This document shows, one piece after another, positions 1 to 5,709 of a stretch of 5,709 nt of DNA (the first letter of the stretch is position 1; each line of letters opens with the position of its first letter). The stretch is from Bacteroidota bacterium (GTDB lineage: Bacteria > Bacteroidota > Bacteroidia > Chitinophagales > LD1): assembly GCA_018267435.1 (NCBI GenBank), contig JAFDYM010000227.1, forward strand, positions 1-5,709. The letters run 5' to 3'. The translations under genes and the position numbers were made by a program. The notes under the pieces are model-generated. The model searched no databases. It was not told the origin of the DNA and saw nothing but the letters and a program-made list of their open reading frames with translations.

Positions 1-672
1 AACGTATGTACGCGCTCATGCATGTTTTGTAGTGTAGAAACAGGCAACCCCGGCAATGTAGATATTACAGAACCATTGCGCGTGGCAGAGTCGGTAAAGC
101 TGATGGGGCTAAAGCATGTGGTAATAACATCGGTAGATAGGGACGACTTAATAGATGGCGGCAGCAAAATATGGGCAGCTACCATACGTGCCATACGTAA
201 GCATAACCCTGGCGTAACCATGGAAACGCTTATACCCGACTTTAAGGGAGAATGGCAAAACCTACAGCAAGTTATAGATGTAAAACCTGAAGTGGTATCG
301 CATAACCTGGAAACCGTAAAGCGCTTAACGCGCGAGGTACGTATACAAGCTAAATATGAACGCAGCCTAGAAGTGCTTTTGCGCTTAAAAGAAGGCGGTA
401 TAGAGCGCACTAAGAGCGGTATAATGCTCGGCCTTGGCGAAACTGAGGAGGAGCTTTTTGAAGCTATGGACGACCTACGCGCCAGCAAGGTAGATATACT
501 TACCCTAGGCCAATACCTACAACCTACCAAGAAGCACTTGGCGGTGGCTAAATACGTAAGCCCCGATGAGTTTGCTCGCTATAAAGAAGTGGCGCTTGGT
601 AAGGGTTTCCGCTACGTAGAAAGCGGACCTATGGTGCGCAGCAGCTACCATGCCGAAAAGCACATGATTTAA
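1..672 (+). CDS. lipA: Lipoyl synthase, 5' end outside window (partial)
   Basis: Radical SAM enzyme that inserts two sulfurs into protein-bound octanoyl groups to make the lipoyl cofactor of pyruvate and 2-oxoglutarate dehydrogenases and the glycine cleavage system; cytoplasmic. The frame is open from base 1, giving 223 visible residues of a family usually around 290-320. The radical SAM cluster motif CTRSCMFC (CX3CX2C) is at visible residues 3-10. It is followed by family blocks VVITSVDRDDL (40-50), TKSGIMLGLGET (137-148), LTLGQYLQPT (167-176) and the C-terminal RSSY (213-216), whose serine ligates the auxiliary 4Fe-4S cluster in characterised LipA. The ATG at 22 lies inside the cluster motif and is not the start. 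The N-terminal cysteines of the auxiliary cluster would be upstream of the window. Of 13 isoleucines, 11 are ATA. No terminator is evident in the 52 bp after the stop. Identification is very secure. Confidence 0.97.
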   Translation, partial: NVCTRSCMFCSVETGNPGNVDITEPLRVAESVKLMGLKHVVITSVDRDDLIDGGSKIWAATIRAIRKHNPGVTMETLIPDFKGEWQNLQQVIDVKPEVVSHNLETVKRLTREVRIQAKYERSLEVLLRLKEGGIERTKSGIMLGLGETEEELFEAMDDLRASKVDILTLGQYLQPTKKHLAVAKYVSPDEFARYKEVALGKGFRYVESGPMVRSSYHAEKHMI

Positions 673-677
673 GACGA

Positions 678-708
678 GTTGCTTTCTAGTTTTCAATTAC
701 TTACTTTG
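678..708 (+). promoter_or_regulatory. Candidate Bacteroidota-type promoter for the DUF4476 gene
   Basis: A TTG at 679-681 and TTACTTTG at 701-708 are separated by 19 bases. This fits the known phylum pattern (TTG/TTTG, then TAnnTTTG about 19-21 bases later) with one mismatch in the -7 element. Transcription would begin near 714-716, giving a leader of about 10 bases before the ATG at 725. The site lies just after the lipA stop, so the downstream gene can be expressed independently of lipA, though readthrough is not excluded. Confidence 0.45.
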
Positions 709-724
709 CCACAAAATTTAATGT

Positions 725-1579
725 ATGAGGATATTTGCCAGTTTACTATTGGTAATGTTTGTGGCAGCTGTACATGCACAAGGTGTGGCACACTGTACTA
801 TTTATAACGAAGAGGGCATACGCTTTACCGTGTACCTGAACGGCGAGAAGATGAACGACACGCCGCTCGACCGTGTGCGCATGATAAACCTTACGCAGAA
901 CTATTACAAGATAAAGGTAGAGTTCGATGGTGATTCTATTCCACCTATCGAGCGCAAAATATTTCAGCTAACGAATGCCGATGGCGTAAAGGTGGATGCC
1001 ATACATATACTAAAGCGCAACAAGAAGGGCGAGTGGGGCCTGCATTGGAAATCGCAGAGCGTGGCACCTAGATACATAGAGGACAAGCCAACCGTAGTGG
1101 TGGTAAACAATGGCGTGCAGCAAACCACAACTACAACCACTACTACCGAACCTGATGGGAACCGTATAAGCTTCGGCGTGCCAGGCGGTCATGTAAGTAT
1201 AAACACAGGCGGCAGCGGCGCTAGCACCACGCGCGAAACTACCACAACCACTACAGCAGCGGCGCCGGCGGCAGGCACAGCACCATGCACGGGCAACATA
1301 CTTACGCAGAACGAATTTGCCGATGCCTTGAAAAGCATAAATGCACGTAGTACCGAAGATGGCAAGCTATCATCGGCTAAACAGGTGTTAAGCGCCAACT
1401 GTGTTAACGTAGAGATGGTGCGCAGCGTGATGAAGCTGTTTACTACCGATGATAAGAAACTAGAAGTGGCAAAATATGCCTATGCCAATACGGTAGATAA
1501 GGGCAGCTACTACAAGCTGAATGGCGAGTTTGCCAATGAGAGCAGTATAGATGCTTTGAATAGTGCTATATTGAAGTAG
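725..1579 (+). CDS. Secreted protein with poly-Thr linkers and C-terminal DUF4476 domain
   Basis: 284 residues. A signal peptide covers residues 1 to about 19 (MRIFASLLLVMFVAAVHA, then QG), so it is probably exported. Residues about 20-115 form a compact, mixed hydrophobic and charged domain. A low-complexity linker follows, with eight threonines (134-141), a short ordered-looking stretch (145-165, GNRISFGVPGGHVSIN), six threonines (172-177) and an Ala/Pro/Gly run. Residues about 190-283 match the DUF4476 pattern of Bacteroidota: F-x2-AL-x2-I, KL-x2-AK, a central cysteine (C226), V-x2-V-x-KLF, KL-x2-AK-x-AY and a final F-x-x3-SI-x2-L. The molecular function of DUF4476 is unknown to me. The ATG at 725 is chosen because it opens directly into the signal peptide; the ATG at 721 is in another frame. 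The leader has no Shine-Dalgarno sequence. Ile codons are 14 ATA of 17. It converges with the SDR gene 50 bp downstream. Naming the domain is from memory of the family pattern. Confidence 0.88.
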   Translation: MRIFASLLLVMFVAAVHAQGVAHCTIYNEEGIRFTVYLNGEKMNDTPLDRVRMINLTQNYYKIKVEFDGDSIPPIERKIFQLTNADGVKVDAIHILKRNKKGEWGLHWKSQSVAPRYIEDKPTVVVVNNGVQQTTTTTTTTEPDGNRISFGVPGGHVSINTGGSGASTTRETTTTTTAAAPAAGTAPCTGNILTQNEFADALKSINARSTEDGKLSSAKQVLSANCVNVEMVRSVMKLFTTDDKKLEVAKYAYANTVDKGSYYKLNGEFANESSIDALNSAILK

Positions 1580-1629
1580 GTAGGGCTTAACTTAGTTAAT
1601 CATTAATTGCAACCAACAGGTAGCGGCAA

Positions 1630-2403
1630 CTAATCTATCTTCCACATGTCGCCCCATAGCCTGTTTCCGCCGTCTACGTACAGGGTTTCGCCTGTTACAA
1701 AGCTGGCGTAAGGGCTAGCTAGGAATAGTGTAGGGTAGGCTACCTCTTCAATAGTGCCCATGCGCTTGGTAGGTATGCTATCGGTTATATTTTTCAAAAA
1801 CTCAGGTGGGTATTGGTCAAGACCAGTGCTTTTAATTATCCCTGGGGCTATGGCGTTGATGCGGATGTTATACTTAGCCCACTCTACTGCCAAAGTCTTG
1901 GTAAGGTTATCTACCCCTGCACGTGCTGCACCAGTGTGCGCCATACCCGGAAAGCCGCGCTGCATATTTGCTATAATGTTCACTATTGTGCCACCGTTGT
2001 TAGGAATAAAGAAGTGCTTAGCCATAGCCTGTGTTACATAGAATGTACCGTTCAGGTTATTATTTATAACCGAGTTCCAGCCATTGGTAGATATAGCCTC
2101 GGCAGGCGATGGAAACTGCCCACCCGCATTATTGATGAGTATATCCAGCTTGCCGCTTTCAGCCTTTATTTGCTGTGCTACAGCTTCAACCTGTTCAGGT
2201 TGGCGTATATCCAGTACCGCACCTTTGCAGTTGCCGTATTGGCTTAACTCGGCTACCGCTTTTTCTATACGCTCCGCTTTGCGGCTAGCTATATATACGG
2301 TAGCACCGTGCTGCAAAAACTGTATGGCTATAGCTTGGCCTATGCCACTGCCGCCACCTGTTACTAGTACTACTTTATTGCTAAATGTTTGATTGTTGAA
2401 CAT
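1630..2403 (-). CDS. SDR-family oxidoreductase, PECR-like (probable trans-2-enoyl-CoA reductase)
   Basis: 257-residue Rossmann-fold short-chain dehydrogenase/reductase without a signal peptide, so cytoplasmic. The nucleotide-binding motif TGGGSGIG is at 15-22. SRK at 40-42 after the second strand suggests NADP(H). NNAGG is at 91-95, and the C-terminal F-x-TG-x3-YVDGG is at 235-246. The blocks GGQF-x-SPAE-x-IS-x2-GW, GTFY, GTIVNII, GFP-x2-H-x-GAARAGV-x-NLTK-x-LA-x-EWA and the VDGG-x-RLW tail closely match what I recall of animal peroxisomal trans-2-enoyl-CoA reductase. That enzyme reduces 2-enoyl-CoA to acyl-CoA with NADPH. The usual SDR YxxxK is replaced by T157-x3-R161, and PECR also has GAAR there, so this looks like a family trait and not decay. 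A bacterial 2,4-dienoyl-CoA reductase or other acyl-CoA SDR is the alternative; the physiological substrate is inferred. The start at 2403 has no Shine-Dalgarno sequence and lies just beyond a terminator hairpin. Confidence 0.9.
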   Translation of the reverse strand: MFNNQTFSNKVVLVTGGGSGIGQAIAIQFLQHGATVYIASRKAERIEKAVAELSQYGNCKGAVLDIRQPEQVEAVAQQIKAESGKLDILINNAGGQFPSPAEAISTNGWNSVINNNLNGTFYVTQAMAKHFFIPNNGGTIVNIIANMQRGFPGMAHTGAARAGVDNLTKTLAVEWAKYNIRINAIAPGIIKSTGLDQYPPEFLKNITDSIPTKRMGTIEEVAYPTLFLASPYASFVTGETLYVDGGNRLWGDMWKID

Positions 2404-2410
2404 GGCTAGG

Positions 2411-2452
2411 TTTTAATAAAAAAGGCACTCTATCTTTATGATGAAGTGCCTT
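2411..2452 (-). terminator. Intrinsic terminator after the DUF4412-like gene
   Basis: Read on the minus strand, AAGGCACT (2452-2445) pairs perfectly with AGTGCCTT (2429-2422) across a 15-base loop. A T-rich stretch follows (TTTTTT at 2423-2418, then ATTAAAA). It lies 20 bases past the stop codon at 2473 and fits a rho-independent terminator for the minus-strand pair of exported proteins. It also sits only 14 bases upstream of the SDR start codon, so it may double as a leader attenuator for that gene. It has no matching A-tract side for plus-strand termination. Confidence 0.8.
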
Positions 2453-2472
2453 GTAAGTTATGGTTAATGCAA

Positions 2473-3141
2473 TTACTTTTTCTGTGCAGGTGTAGCTAGT
2501 TCATAGCCAGCAGGTACTTTAAAGGTATCTTCGCTAAGATTCTGCTTGCTAGCCGATACTGAGGTAGCCGATACTAGTACATTACCCGAAAGGTCTTTAG
2601 TAGTTATTTCTAAAGGTACACCCTTTATGCTCGCTTCGTTTAAGCCTAGCAGTGCAAAATCATTGCGAAAGTACTTGTAAAATTCGTAGAAGCTAGCTTG
2701 AAAATCTTTGGTAACCCACATCTCTGTTTCGCTATCGGCAGCAAATACTTTTACCTTTTCGCATACCAAGCCCGATACTGTTTTTGTTTCGCCAGTGCTA
2801 ACTACTTTTACGCGGCTAGCCTTTGCAGTAGCATTGGCTTCTATACTGCTTAACGGCACGCTGTAATAAGTTTGTTTTTGCCCAGCGGGCACTGCGCCAT
2901 CTGTATATGTAAGTATAGCACCGCTAGCTGCATCGGGTATAAAATAGGTGGTAGTGCTCATATTCTTATCGGCATACTCCATCTTCATTTTACACTTGCC
3001 TTCGGCTACATACCAAGTTACAGTAATGTTGGCACCTGCATTTGCTGTGCTGGTATATTTTTGCGTAAAAACTATACCATCTATAGCCCATGCCTGCATG
3101 GCTATAAAAAGAGCTACTATTATCAAAGCTATATTTTTCAT
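2473..3141 (-). CDS. Secreted DUF4412-like protein
   Basis: 222 residues with a clean signal peptide (MKNIALIIVALFIAMQAWA, about 1-19), so it is exported, probably to the periplasm or outer surface. No lipobox cysteine is present. The mature part is rich in beta-strand pattern: I-x-F-x-QKY near 23-29, a K-x-KMEY segment (51-56), a YF-x-PD segment (66-70), a G-x-VCEK-x-KV segment (124-132) and a C-terminal F-x-VPAGYE (207-214). This order, in particular a strand with 'KMEY' followed by YF-x-D and the terminal F-x-VP-x-GY, resembles the DUF4412 family of Bacteroidota. That family is of unknown function; some related folds bind lipids, but I cannot claim that here. C50 and C128 could form a disulfide. 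The gene starts 35 bp after the stop of the glycine-rich gene with no promoter visible between them, so the two are likely one transcript, ended by the hairpin at 2411-2452. Confidence 0.8.
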   Translation of the reverse strand: MKNIALIIVALFIAMQAWAIDGIVFTQKYTSTANAGANITVTWYVAEGKCKMKMEYADKNMSTTTYFIPDAASGAILTYTDGAVPAGQKQTYYSVPLSSIEANATAKASRVKVVSTGETKTVSGLVCEKVKVFAADSETEMWVTKDFQASFYEFYKYFRNDFALLGLNEASIKGVPLEITTKDLSGNVLVSATSVSASKQNLSEDTFKVPAGYELATPAQKK

Positions 3142-3176
3142 TTCCTGTTATCTTAATGCTTGTACTATAAAAAAAA

Positions 3177-4640
3177 TTAGAATGCAGAAACCACGCCTTT
3201 GTACTGCGATGAGCTGTAAGTACCATCGGCTATGCCTGTAAGTGGGTTGCCATTGCGCTTAATAGCTTTGCCTGGTAAGCCGCTGCTAGGGCCATAGAAA
3301 GGCAAGAAACCGCCCGGTATAGGAATAGGTATACAAATATTGCCAAGGAAAGGTATGCTTACACACACGTCTATATCTACATCAATATAGCCTTGTGTGC
3401 CTTGTTGGCCAAAACCGCCACCATCGCCACCATAACCATTCGGTGTTATGTTTACCGATGCTACGCTAATAGGAATAGATATAGGGTAAGTGGCATTAGG
3501 GCCTAAGCCTGGTGTAGATGTAACACAACAGGTAGCATTGCCACCGTTTTGGAATACACCCAAGGTAACACCGTTAGGGTTGGTAACACCGCCTTGGCCT
3601 AACTCTGAGCCACCGCCACCACACAAACCAAAGCCTATTACTATTGAACCTATAAGTGGTATACTAGGTGTACCTATAGCAAAACCTACCGAGCCACCAC
3701 CTGAACCACCGCCGTATATTGCGCCATTGTTATTAAGTATAGTACGGGTGGTAAGGTGCATGGCATCGCCGCCGGCATCGCCTGCATTACCGCCTGCTAT
3801 AAGCAAGCCACCGTTAAAGTTGAAAGCGCCACCATCGCCACCACGGCCAAGTATATCACCATCGTTATTGATACATACCAGCGAGTTGGCTGCCAAATTG
3901 CCTACCGTAAATGCAGGTGCTGTACTTACGTTGCTACGTACTGTTACTGAACCGTTAATGTTTAACAAAGCAAACTGCGAGCTGCCTGCAGGTAAGCCTG
4001 TAGCTTGCTGCATGTTATAGTTGCTTACATCGGCAGGTATGGTAAACTGTACGGGTGGGCGTATATATACGTTATAAGTAAGGAAATGAATGGCGTTATC
4101 GCAAAAAGCTTGGATAATAATAGGGTAGTTGCCACCTACTGGCGAGCACATGTCGGCCTTTACTACTATATCCAAAGTACCTGAAGAATCGATAGTAGTG
4201 TTACCATTAAAATATACGTTTACACCTTGTGGTAGCGATGCCAAATATATGATGCTAATATCGGCAGTACCATTGGTCTGGTTCACAGTAATAGTAGATG
4301 AAACAGAGTCGCCCGTTAAGCGGTCAAGCGTATCGGTAGGGTCGTTTATACTCATGGTAAAATCGCACTCGTAGCAATTTTTCTGCCACACCTTTAGCCA
4401 ACACTCGCCATTCCAGTATTCTATCACACTGTCCTGTGTATTGTAAATGGTCAAGCCTTTCAAAGGGTTACTTATAGCATCGCGCTGTGGGCTTGTAAGG
4501 CGCGAAAGGCCCAAACCTTTGTTGTTCGACTCTAACTGTAGCACTGCGCTACTGTCGGGGTTCAGAATATTGATGCCTACCTGTGCATTGGCCACTTGGG
4601 CGAATAACAGCAGAGTAAATGCGTAGATGATTTTCTTCAT
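3177..4640 (-). CDS. Secreted glycine-rich surface protein, adhesin or tail-fibre-tip-like
   Basis: 487 residues from the ATG at 4640. This start is chosen over an in-frame ATG at 4757 because MKKIIYAFTLLLFAQVANAQ is a complete signal peptide. The longer form would also bury it, span a promoter and run into the divergent gene. Residues 21-85 carry a common Bacteroidota surface-protein N-terminus: VGI-x3-NPDSSAVL, KGLGLSRLTS-x-QRDAI, KGLTIYNT, EYWNGECW. Residues about 95-195 look like an Ig-like or beta-sandwich domain (LPQGVNVYFNG; GTLDIVV; GNYPIIIQA; TYNVYI). Residues about 225-470 are glycine-rich: I-x-NDGDILGRGGDGG, AGGNAGDAGGDA, ILNNNGAIYGGGSGGG, CGGGGSELGQGG and NGYGGDGGGFGQQG, ending in GLPGKAIKRNG. 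This recalls polyglycine tips of phage tail-fibre adhesins. Eleven cysteines, including a CC pair at 371-372, may be disulfide-bonded. No T9SS C-terminal sorting domain is evident. The function is not known; surface attachment or binding is inference. Confidence 0.85.
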   Translation of the reverse strand: MKKIIYAFTLLLFAQVANAQVGINILNPDSSAVLQLESNNKGLGLSRLTSPQRDAISNPLKGLTIYNTQDSVIEYWNGECWLKVWQKNCYECDFTMSINDPTDTLDRLTGDSVSSTITVNQTNGTADISIIYLASLPQGVNVYFNGNTTIDSSGTLDIVVKADMCSPVGGNYPIIIQAFCDNAIHFLTYNVYIRPPVQFTIPADVSNYNMQQATGLPAGSSQFALLNINGSVTVRSNVSTAPAFTVGNLAANSLVCINNDGDILGRGGDGGAFNFNGGLLIAGGNAGDAGGDAMHLTTRTILNNNGAIYGGGSGGGSVGFAIGTPSIPLIGSIVIGFGLCGGGGSELGQGGVTNPNGVTLGVFQNGGNATCCVTSTPGLGPNATYPISIPISVASVNITPNGYGGDGGGFGQQGTQGYIDVDIDVCVSIPFLGNICIPIPIPGGFLPFYGPSSGLPGKAIKRNGNPLTGIADGTYSSSQYKGVVSAF

Positions 4641-4658
4641 TGGATACACTAATTGCAG

Positions 4659-4723
4659 TTCTTCAAAAATACTTTTTCCTACCGTTACTAAAAGCATTAA
4701 CAGCAATTTTCTTTTTTGAAGAA
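4659..4723. repeat. 11-bp perfect inverted repeat in the divergent promoter region
   Basis: TTCTTCAAAAA at 4659-4669 and TTTTTGAAGAA at 4713-4723 are exact reverse complements, separated by 43 bases. Each arm presents the same (T)TTTTGAAGAA sequence in the direction of one of the two divergent genes. The arms overlap the candidate promoter elements on both sides. It could be a paired operator, or the same promoter context in each direction. Confidence 0.6.
4664..4671 (-). promoter_or_regulatory. Candidate -7 element for the glycine-rich gene
   Basis: On the minus strand this reads TATTTTTG, an exact match to the Bacteroidota -7 pattern TAnnTTTG. Transcription would begin near 4657, giving a leader of about 17 bases before the ATG at 4640. 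The upstream -33 element is weak (a TTTT 18 bases away, no TTTG). Its position supports 4640 as the true start of that gene. Confidence 0.5.
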
Positions 4724-4744
4724 TTAAGCTACATTCATGTTTTG
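4711..4744 (+). promoter_or_regulatory. Weak candidate promoter for the divergent plus-strand gene
   Basis: TTTG at 4715-4718 and ATGTTTTG at 4737-4744 are 18 bases apart, roughly in -33/-7 positions, with a two-base mismatch to TAnnTTTG and a predicted leader of about 9 bases. Alternatively CTTTTTTG at 4711-4718 is itself the -7 element, with a leader of about 35 bases. Neither is a strong match. Confidence 0.3.
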
Positions 4745-4759
4745 ATTGCCGTGCCAATA

Positions 4760-5709
4760 ATGAAGAAACTACTACCCGTTTTAGTATTGTTAAGTACCCT
4801 TGCTACCCAAGCCCAAAACGGCTTTTGGAGCAACAATGGTTTGGTATCTATTAAAGATGGAGCATACCTATCGATAATAGGAGATGCCTATAACCAGAAC
4901 AGCGGGCACTACAATAATACCGATACCATTTTCGTAACGGGTAACTGGCAGCACGATGCAGCTAACCGTTGCTTTGACTCGATAGGTACAGGGTGGGTGT
5001 ATTTATACGCTGCCGACCAACATATACAGGGTACTAGCGAAACGCACTTCCATAATTTGATATTGCAAAACCAAGGAACGAAGTATGGCGACTTAGATGT
5101 GTATGTAGACGGAACGCTAGACCTTACTGACCGTGAAATGTACATGGATGACAATACCGTATGGGTATTGAACCCTTCGTCGGTAAATGGGGTACATCGT
5201 ACTACAGGTTTTGTAAGTAGCCTGCAAGATGGTGGCCTGCTACGCCGCACTAATAGTACCGATACTTATGTATTTGCTGTAGGTAGCAATGCTGGTGCTA
5301 CACGGTATAGGCCTATTGAGTTTACGCCAATGGCAGCTAATGAAAACCACTATAAAGCGCGCTTTGCAAATATTGATCCTACATTAGAAGGTTTTGACCG
5401 CGATGACAGGTTTCATTTGGTATGCCAAATAAACCCTAACTGGTACCATAGATTGTATCACATTACGGGGTCCGACTCTGCCGATATAAGTATATTATAT
5501 GACGAAACTGCCGATGGCGTTTGGAACGATATAGCGCATTGGCAGGTAGTACCAGAATGGCAAGGCATTTTCCGCGATGCGAATACGCCAGGTACACCGT
5601 TTACCCGCATGAGCAAGTACCGTTGGGATAATTACGATATGTCGCCTTTTGCATTGGCTATTACCTCTAAGTCATTTGCGGTAGCCGGTATCGATACTTT
5701 GATTTGGCG
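4760..5709 (+). CDS. Large secreted surface protein, 3' end outside window (partial)
   Basis: The frame is open from the ATG at 4760 to the last base, with 316 complete codons and no stop. Residues 1-19 (MKKLLPVLVLLSTLATQAQ) are a signal peptide. The mature start NGFWSNNGLVSIKDGAYLSI leads into repeated short beta-strand units: G-x-Y-x-N-x4-TIFVTGNW (50-63), GTGWVYLYAADQHIQGTS (76-93), FHNLIL (97-102), VDGTLDLTD (117-124), TGFVSSL (149-155) and RYRPIEFTP (182-190). A 'D-x3-GFDRDDR' to 'WYHRLYHITGSDSADISILYD' stretch follows (207-248), then GVWNDIAHWQ (253-262). I recognise this layout from large Bacteroidota exported proteins that often end in a T9SS or gliding-motility-type sorting domain. 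That end is not visible here, so the secretion route is inference. Beta-solenoid folding is suggested by the repeats. The gene is divergent from the glycine-rich gene, sharing a 119-bp control region, and has no Shine-Dalgarno sequence. No catalytic motif was recognised. Confidence 0.88.
   Translation, partial: MKKLLPVLVLLSTLATQAQNGFWSNNGLVSIKDGAYLSIIGDAYNQNSGHYNNTDTIFVTGNWQHDAANRCFDSIGTGWVYLYAADQHIQGTSETHFHNLILQNQGTKYGDLDVYVDGTLDLTDREMYMDDNTVWVLNPSSVNGVHRTTGFVSSLQDGGLLRRTNSTDTYVFAVGSNAGATRYRPIEFTPMAANENHYKARFANIDPTLEGFDRDDRFHLVCQINPNWYHRLYHITGSDSADISILYDETADGVWNDIAHWQVVPEWQGIFRDANTPGTPFTRMSKYRWDNYDMSPFALAITSKSFAVAGIDTLIW

Noticed and set aside
22..672. lipA starting at the ATG at 22
   Set aside because: The ATG lies inside the CX3CX2C cluster motif and the frame is open to base 1, so the true start is upstream of the window.
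1580..1629. Possible terminator between the convergent DUF4476 and SDR genes (TTAAC-TTA-GTTAA)
   Set aside because: The stem is only five weak AT-rich pairs with a three-base loop and no T-tract, so it is not supportable as a terminator.
1754..2392. Overlapping plus-strand open frames across the SDR gene
   Set aside because: They are antisense to a gene with intact SDR motifs throughout; the translations show no recognisable domain.
3142..3176. Run of eight T on the minus strand just after the glycine-rich gene, considered as a terminator
   Set aside because: No stem precedes the T run, and the next gene starts within 35 bases, so co-transcription is more likely.
3490..4020. 176-codon proline-rich open frame on the plus strand
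   Set aside because: It is the antisense of GGC/GGT glycine codons of the minus-strand gene; it has no promoter and no family resemblance.
4641..4757. 39-residue N-terminal extension of the glycine-rich protein from the ATG at 4757
   Set aside because: It precedes a complete signal peptide, covers the candidate promoter at 4664-4671 and fills the gap to the divergent gene, so the ATG at 4640 is far more likely.
4909..5250. 113-codon minus-strand open frame
   Set aside because: It lies antisense within the secreted protein starting at 4760, whose frame has a signal peptide and family-like repeats.

Overview
The window looks like a core-plus-surface segment of a Bacteroidota chromosome, probably Chitinophagia or a close relative. 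This rests on several things. DUF4476- and DUF4412-type secreted proteins are present. There is a surface-protein N-terminus of the 'NPD-SAVL-KG-QR-AI-GL-IYNT-YWNG-W' kind. None of the five visible starts has a well-placed Shine-Dalgarno sequence. Candidate promoters fit the TTG/TTTG-N18-20-TAnnTTTG pattern of this phylum. Isoleucine is written mostly as ATA in the two leftmost genes. The genus cannot be named from this sequence.

Layout, left to right. Positions 1-672 (+) are the 3' three-quarters of lipoyl synthase (lipA), cut by the window edge. Positions 725-1579 (+) encode a secreted protein with two poly-threonine linkers and a C-terminal DUF4476 domain, behind a plausible own promoter. 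It converges, across about 50 bp, with a minus-strand SDR-fold enzyme (1630-2403) that resembles animal peroxisomal trans-2-enoyl-CoA reductase (PECR). Upstream of that enzyme, still on the minus strand, is a hairpin plus U-tract (2411-2452) that ends a two-gene unit. This unit is a large secreted glycine-rich protein (3177-4640) followed 35 bp later by a small secreted DUF4412-like protein (2473-3141). A 119-bp divergent promoter region (4641-4759) carries an 11-bp inverted repeat and separates this unit from a plus-strand secreted protein (4760 onward) that runs off the right edge without a stop.

Functionally, lipA (lipoate cofactor synthesis) and the PECR-like enzyme (acyl-CoA or fatty-acid chemistry) are cytoplasmic metabolic genes. 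The other four genes encode exported proteins, two of them probably large cell-surface proteins transcribed divergently from one control region. No RNA gene, mobile element or CRISPR array was seen, and no gap between genes exceeds 120 bp. Nothing here amounts to a clear new system. The most unusual items are the glycine-rich protein, which combines a Bacteroidota surface N-terminus with a region resembling phage-tail-tip polyglycine adhesins, and the symmetric divergent promoter region in front of it.
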